A stretch of DNA of 8,357 bases from CAYYHA01 sp964471535. Lineage in GTDB: Bacteria; Myxococcota; Myxococcia; SLRQ01. Numbering within the stretch: the stretch's first letter is position 1; every line of letters starts with the position of its first letter. Where the stretch lies: positions 1-8,357 of the forward strand of contig CAYYHA010000192.1 of assembly GCA_964471535.1 (NCBI GenBank), read 5' to 3'. Shown here one piece after another: positions 7,501 through 8,357 of this stretch. The notes beneath the pieces were generated by a model, which was not told the DNA's origin, made no database searches, and saw only the letters and a list, made by a program, of their open reading frames with translations. A program made the position numbers and the translations under genes.

Positions 7501-8050
7501 GCGCCTGTATGCCGAGCTTGGCTTCCGGACGCCACAGGGGCTGGCCATCAGTTCCCTGGGGGACGTCGCGCGGATGCAAGGTCGCCTTACCGCGGCCGAG
7601 CGGCTCTACCGCACCGCCGAGCGCTACCTCGGCGCTGCCGGATACGGTCACACGATCTACATCGATCTCAACCGGGGGCTTCTGGAGATGCAGCGGGGTC
7701 GCTTCGACCGAGCGCTGGAGCAGCTCGACCGCAGCTACGAGACCCTCCTACAGCAGGGTGCCGACGGGCCAGCCGGCGCCGTCTGTGCCATGCGCCTGCC
7801 CTGCCGCGCCGCCGCCGCCGACTGGGCCGGCTTCGACCGGGATCTGAAGGCGGCGACCGAGCGCTTGACCCGCAGCGGCATGGCCGACGTGGACATCGCC
7901 TGGCCGCTGGGGCTCGCCGGGGACCTGGCAGCGGAGCGCGGGGAGCAGGGGCGCGCCCGGCAGGCCTGGGCGCTCGCCTTTCAGCAGTGGCAGGCGCTGG
8001 GTCGAAGGGAGGCCCGCGAGGTCGAGGCGAAGCTGGCCGGCGCGGGCTGA
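4517..8050 (+). CDS. Serine/threonine protein kinase fused to AAA_16-type ATPase and TPR-like C-terminus
   Basis: This is a 1177-residue cytoplasmic signalling protein that phosphorylates Ser/Thr on unknown targets. The kinase domain (about 5-270) is complete: P-loop IAEGGMGRVW with Ala14 for the usual first Gly, K36 in VAIK, E55, HRDLKPANVLL (D140, N145), DFG (D158), GTPGFMAPE (T177, E184) and DLFAVG. An Ala/Gly/Pro-rich linker follows to about 375. The ATPase starts at PLVGRE (382-387), with Walker A GAAGAGKT (413-420), Walker B LLLHLDDVQW (539-548) and SAGNPLF (635-641), which is typical of MalT/AAA_16 signalling NTPases. From about 787 to the end the sequence is alpha-helical with TPR-like units such as GRLDEAEAWAKKAL and GRLDEARDHLL. 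No membrane segment, DNA-binding domain or other output domain is seen. The tandem ATG at 4517/4520 was chosen because the kinase motif starts straight after; a weak GAG lies six bases upstream. The frame is open further upstream to 4280 without family resemblance. This architecture is common in Myxococcota. Confidence 0.93.
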   Translation: MMRLGPFELCAPIAEGGMGRVWAARHTESGAEVAIKVLTDAGARRPAFLRAFTREVISVARLTHPGIVSVYDHGRVPSAPAEGRAPPVPPGSPYLVMERVTGGALSEWLGHVAWEEARRVLEAILEALAHAHARGVVHRDLKPANVLLTRAGQPKLTDFGIAQPLDLEDGEVLAAGTPGFMAPEQADREGRALGPWTDLFAVGRLACVLLGGPMSVPRWAPRTPVPSGLAAWIARMTHPDPVQRFQRAADALAALRALGEPTCGVGEGREDPSVAGEPAPDGDGAGRGAFGQGAADRNGVVRGATPAAAGAGSDGDLERLESAPTLAEVPESAWPAAARDGHASIHAAPPPLPEDWRRIEAEPTAEALRGAGLGLWGLKALPLVGREALRDALWSALGAVHRHRRARVVLLQGAAGAGKTRLAEWLAETAHAAGAVEVLRARHGALRSAGDGLEGMLARWLGLRRLDRASVVTRLDEVLLPWGLRDPAERLAIAEVIAPSLSDDGAAAPAARRVRFSGAAERHAAILRLLERLASVRPLLLHLDDVQWGSDTLEFVQALLDAQARRPLAALVVCTVREEALEAREAEQALLTRLAERPEVETHHVGPLPPQEHQALVRGLLGLEETLAAQIEARSAGNPLFAVQVVDELVRSGRLEHGPDGYAAPPGVTLEVPDDLHQIWMHRIESFLEGRPEDDATALELGAALGVEVDAAEWQACLERAGASVSSDLVPALIAQRLGRPAAGDGFGFVHGLLRESLERRAKEAGRWAEHHRICAEVLEAKAGPKDLARIGEHFLAAGRYDEAVACLSAAAYELESMSEALKARLVLARREEALRRLAPPATDRRWTQGWLLRARVGRAAGRLDEAEAWAKKALEHARQLKRPEEEAKALYLLSVIARYRGATAVAWRRIRESDRVAERHGLEAQLGYNAKEKGWIRLNRGDREEAIALLRKAVTALEAAGDRPELALSAYALGVASIQAGRLDEARDHLLWGMRLYAELGFRTPQGLAISSLGDVARMQGRLTAAERLYRTAERYLGAAGYGHTIYIDLNRGLLEMQRGRFDRALEQLDRSYETLLQQGADGPAGAVCAMRLPCRAAAADWAGFDRDLKAATERLTRSGMADVDIAWPLGLAGDLAAERGEQGRARQAWALAFQQWQALGRREAREVEAKLAGAG

Positions 8051-8051
8051 A

Positions 8052-8085
8052 GGCGCCGCCGCTGCGGCCGCGTCGCCCCGGCGCC
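8052..8085 (+). terminator. GC-rich stem-loop directly after the kinase stop
   Basis: GGCGCCG (8052-8058) pairs exactly with CGGCGCC (8079-8085) around a 20-nt loop that itself holds the palindrome GCGGCCGC (8064-8071). It begins two bases after the TGA. No T-run follows (the sequence is GGTGCGTCG), so it is only a candidate terminator or 3'-end stabiliser. Confidence 0.3.
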
Positions 8086-8249
8086 GGTGCGTCGACCCCC
8101 CAGCCCCACCGCGCCGTACCTTGCCCTCGGGCGGGGAGGGAGGCAGGCTCGGGGGCATGAGGGCCGAGTTTCTCGCGGCGTCCTCCGGCGCCGCCCGCAA
8201 GGCCGGGCCCGTCCCCCGGGCGGCAGGGCGGGCGCACCTTTCGCCGATG

Positions 8250-8294
8250 TCCTCCTGCACCACATCCTCCGGCACCCCATCCTCCTCCACCATG
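8250..8294. repeat. Three tandem 15-nt repeats
   Basis: The units are TCCTCCTGCACCACA (8250-8264), TCCTCCGGCACCCCA (8265-8279) and TCCTCCTCCACCATG (8280-8294). All share TCCTCC and a CACC-like core. The unit is five codons long; on the minus strand it would read as repeats of Val-x-Glu-Asp-x, but no convincing gene contains it. It lies just upstream of the possible gene start at 8327 and may be a simple-sequence expansion or a set of binding sites. Confidence 0.6.
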
Positions 8295-8326
8295 CGCCTC
8301 CCGCACCCTTCCTCCCGATCGCTGCG

Positions 8327-8357
8327 ATGACCGAGGACGTTCCCCACTACGACTTCG
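8327..8357 (+). CDS. Possible start of a new gene (partial, runs off the right edge)
   Basis: An ATG at 8327 begins MTEDVPHYDF, which continues to the window edge. The composition (acidic, with His-Tyr-Asp-Phe) differs from the Arg/Pro-rich noise of nearby frames. A short N-terminus with YDF resembles the lead-in to the Rossmann fold of flavin-dependent pyridine-nucleotide oxidoreductases (for example soluble transhydrogenase or glutathione reductase types), but ten residues cannot establish this. No clear Shine-Dalgarno sequence precedes it; the upstream bases are pyrimidine-rich. Confidence 0.35.
   Translation, partial: MTEDVPHYDF

Noticed and set aside
7748..8347. A 199-codon open frame on the minus strand covering the 15-nt repeats.
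   Set aside because: More than half overlaps the kinase C-terminus antisense, and the remainder is Pro/Arg/Gly-rich without a recognisable domain.

Overview
The window is very GC-rich. Its long genes show strong G/C preference at third codon positions. It carries a haem-biosynthesis cluster facing a very large serine/threonine kinase–ATPase–TPR fusion. This mix, together with an oxygen-dependent protoporphyrinogen oxidase and GTG starts, suggests a myxobacterium or close relative (Myxococcota). That placement is an inference from gene content and style; no marker gene here proves it.

Layout. Positions 1-59 (minus strand) hold the N-terminus of a probable lipoprotein cut off by the window edge. 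Positions 60-765 contain no gene I can support. They hold two copies of an 86-nt repeat spaced 288 nt apart, one of which contains a perfect 10-bp hairpin, plus smaller hairpins. Positions 766-4238 (minus strand) carry a compact operon transcribed hemE -> hemH -> hemY. HemE and hemH overlap by 4 nt and hemY begins directly after the hemH stop. Positions 4239-4516 are a divergent promoter region. Positions 4517-8050 (plus strand) encode a 1177-residue cytoplasmic Hanks-type kinase fused to an AAA_16-type ATPase and a long TPR-like C-terminus. Positions 8051-8326 are intergenic, with a hairpin after the kinase stop and three 15-nt tandem repeats. A possible new plus-strand gene begins at 8327 and leaves the window.

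How the genes work together. HemE makes coproporphyrinogen III from uroporphyrinogen III, HemY oxidises protoporphyrinogen IX to protoporphyrin IX, and HemH would insert iron to give protohaem. The coproporphyrinogen oxidase step between HemE and HemY is not encoded here. The kinase is divergent from the haem operon, and nothing in the sequence ties it to haem synthesis beyond the shared intergenic region.

The most notable observation is that the ferrochelatase-like HemH has Arg where the family has its catalytic His, and has lost other active-site motifs. No CRISPR array, insertion sequence, phage gene or RNA gene was recognised. I did not find a clearly new multi-gene system.
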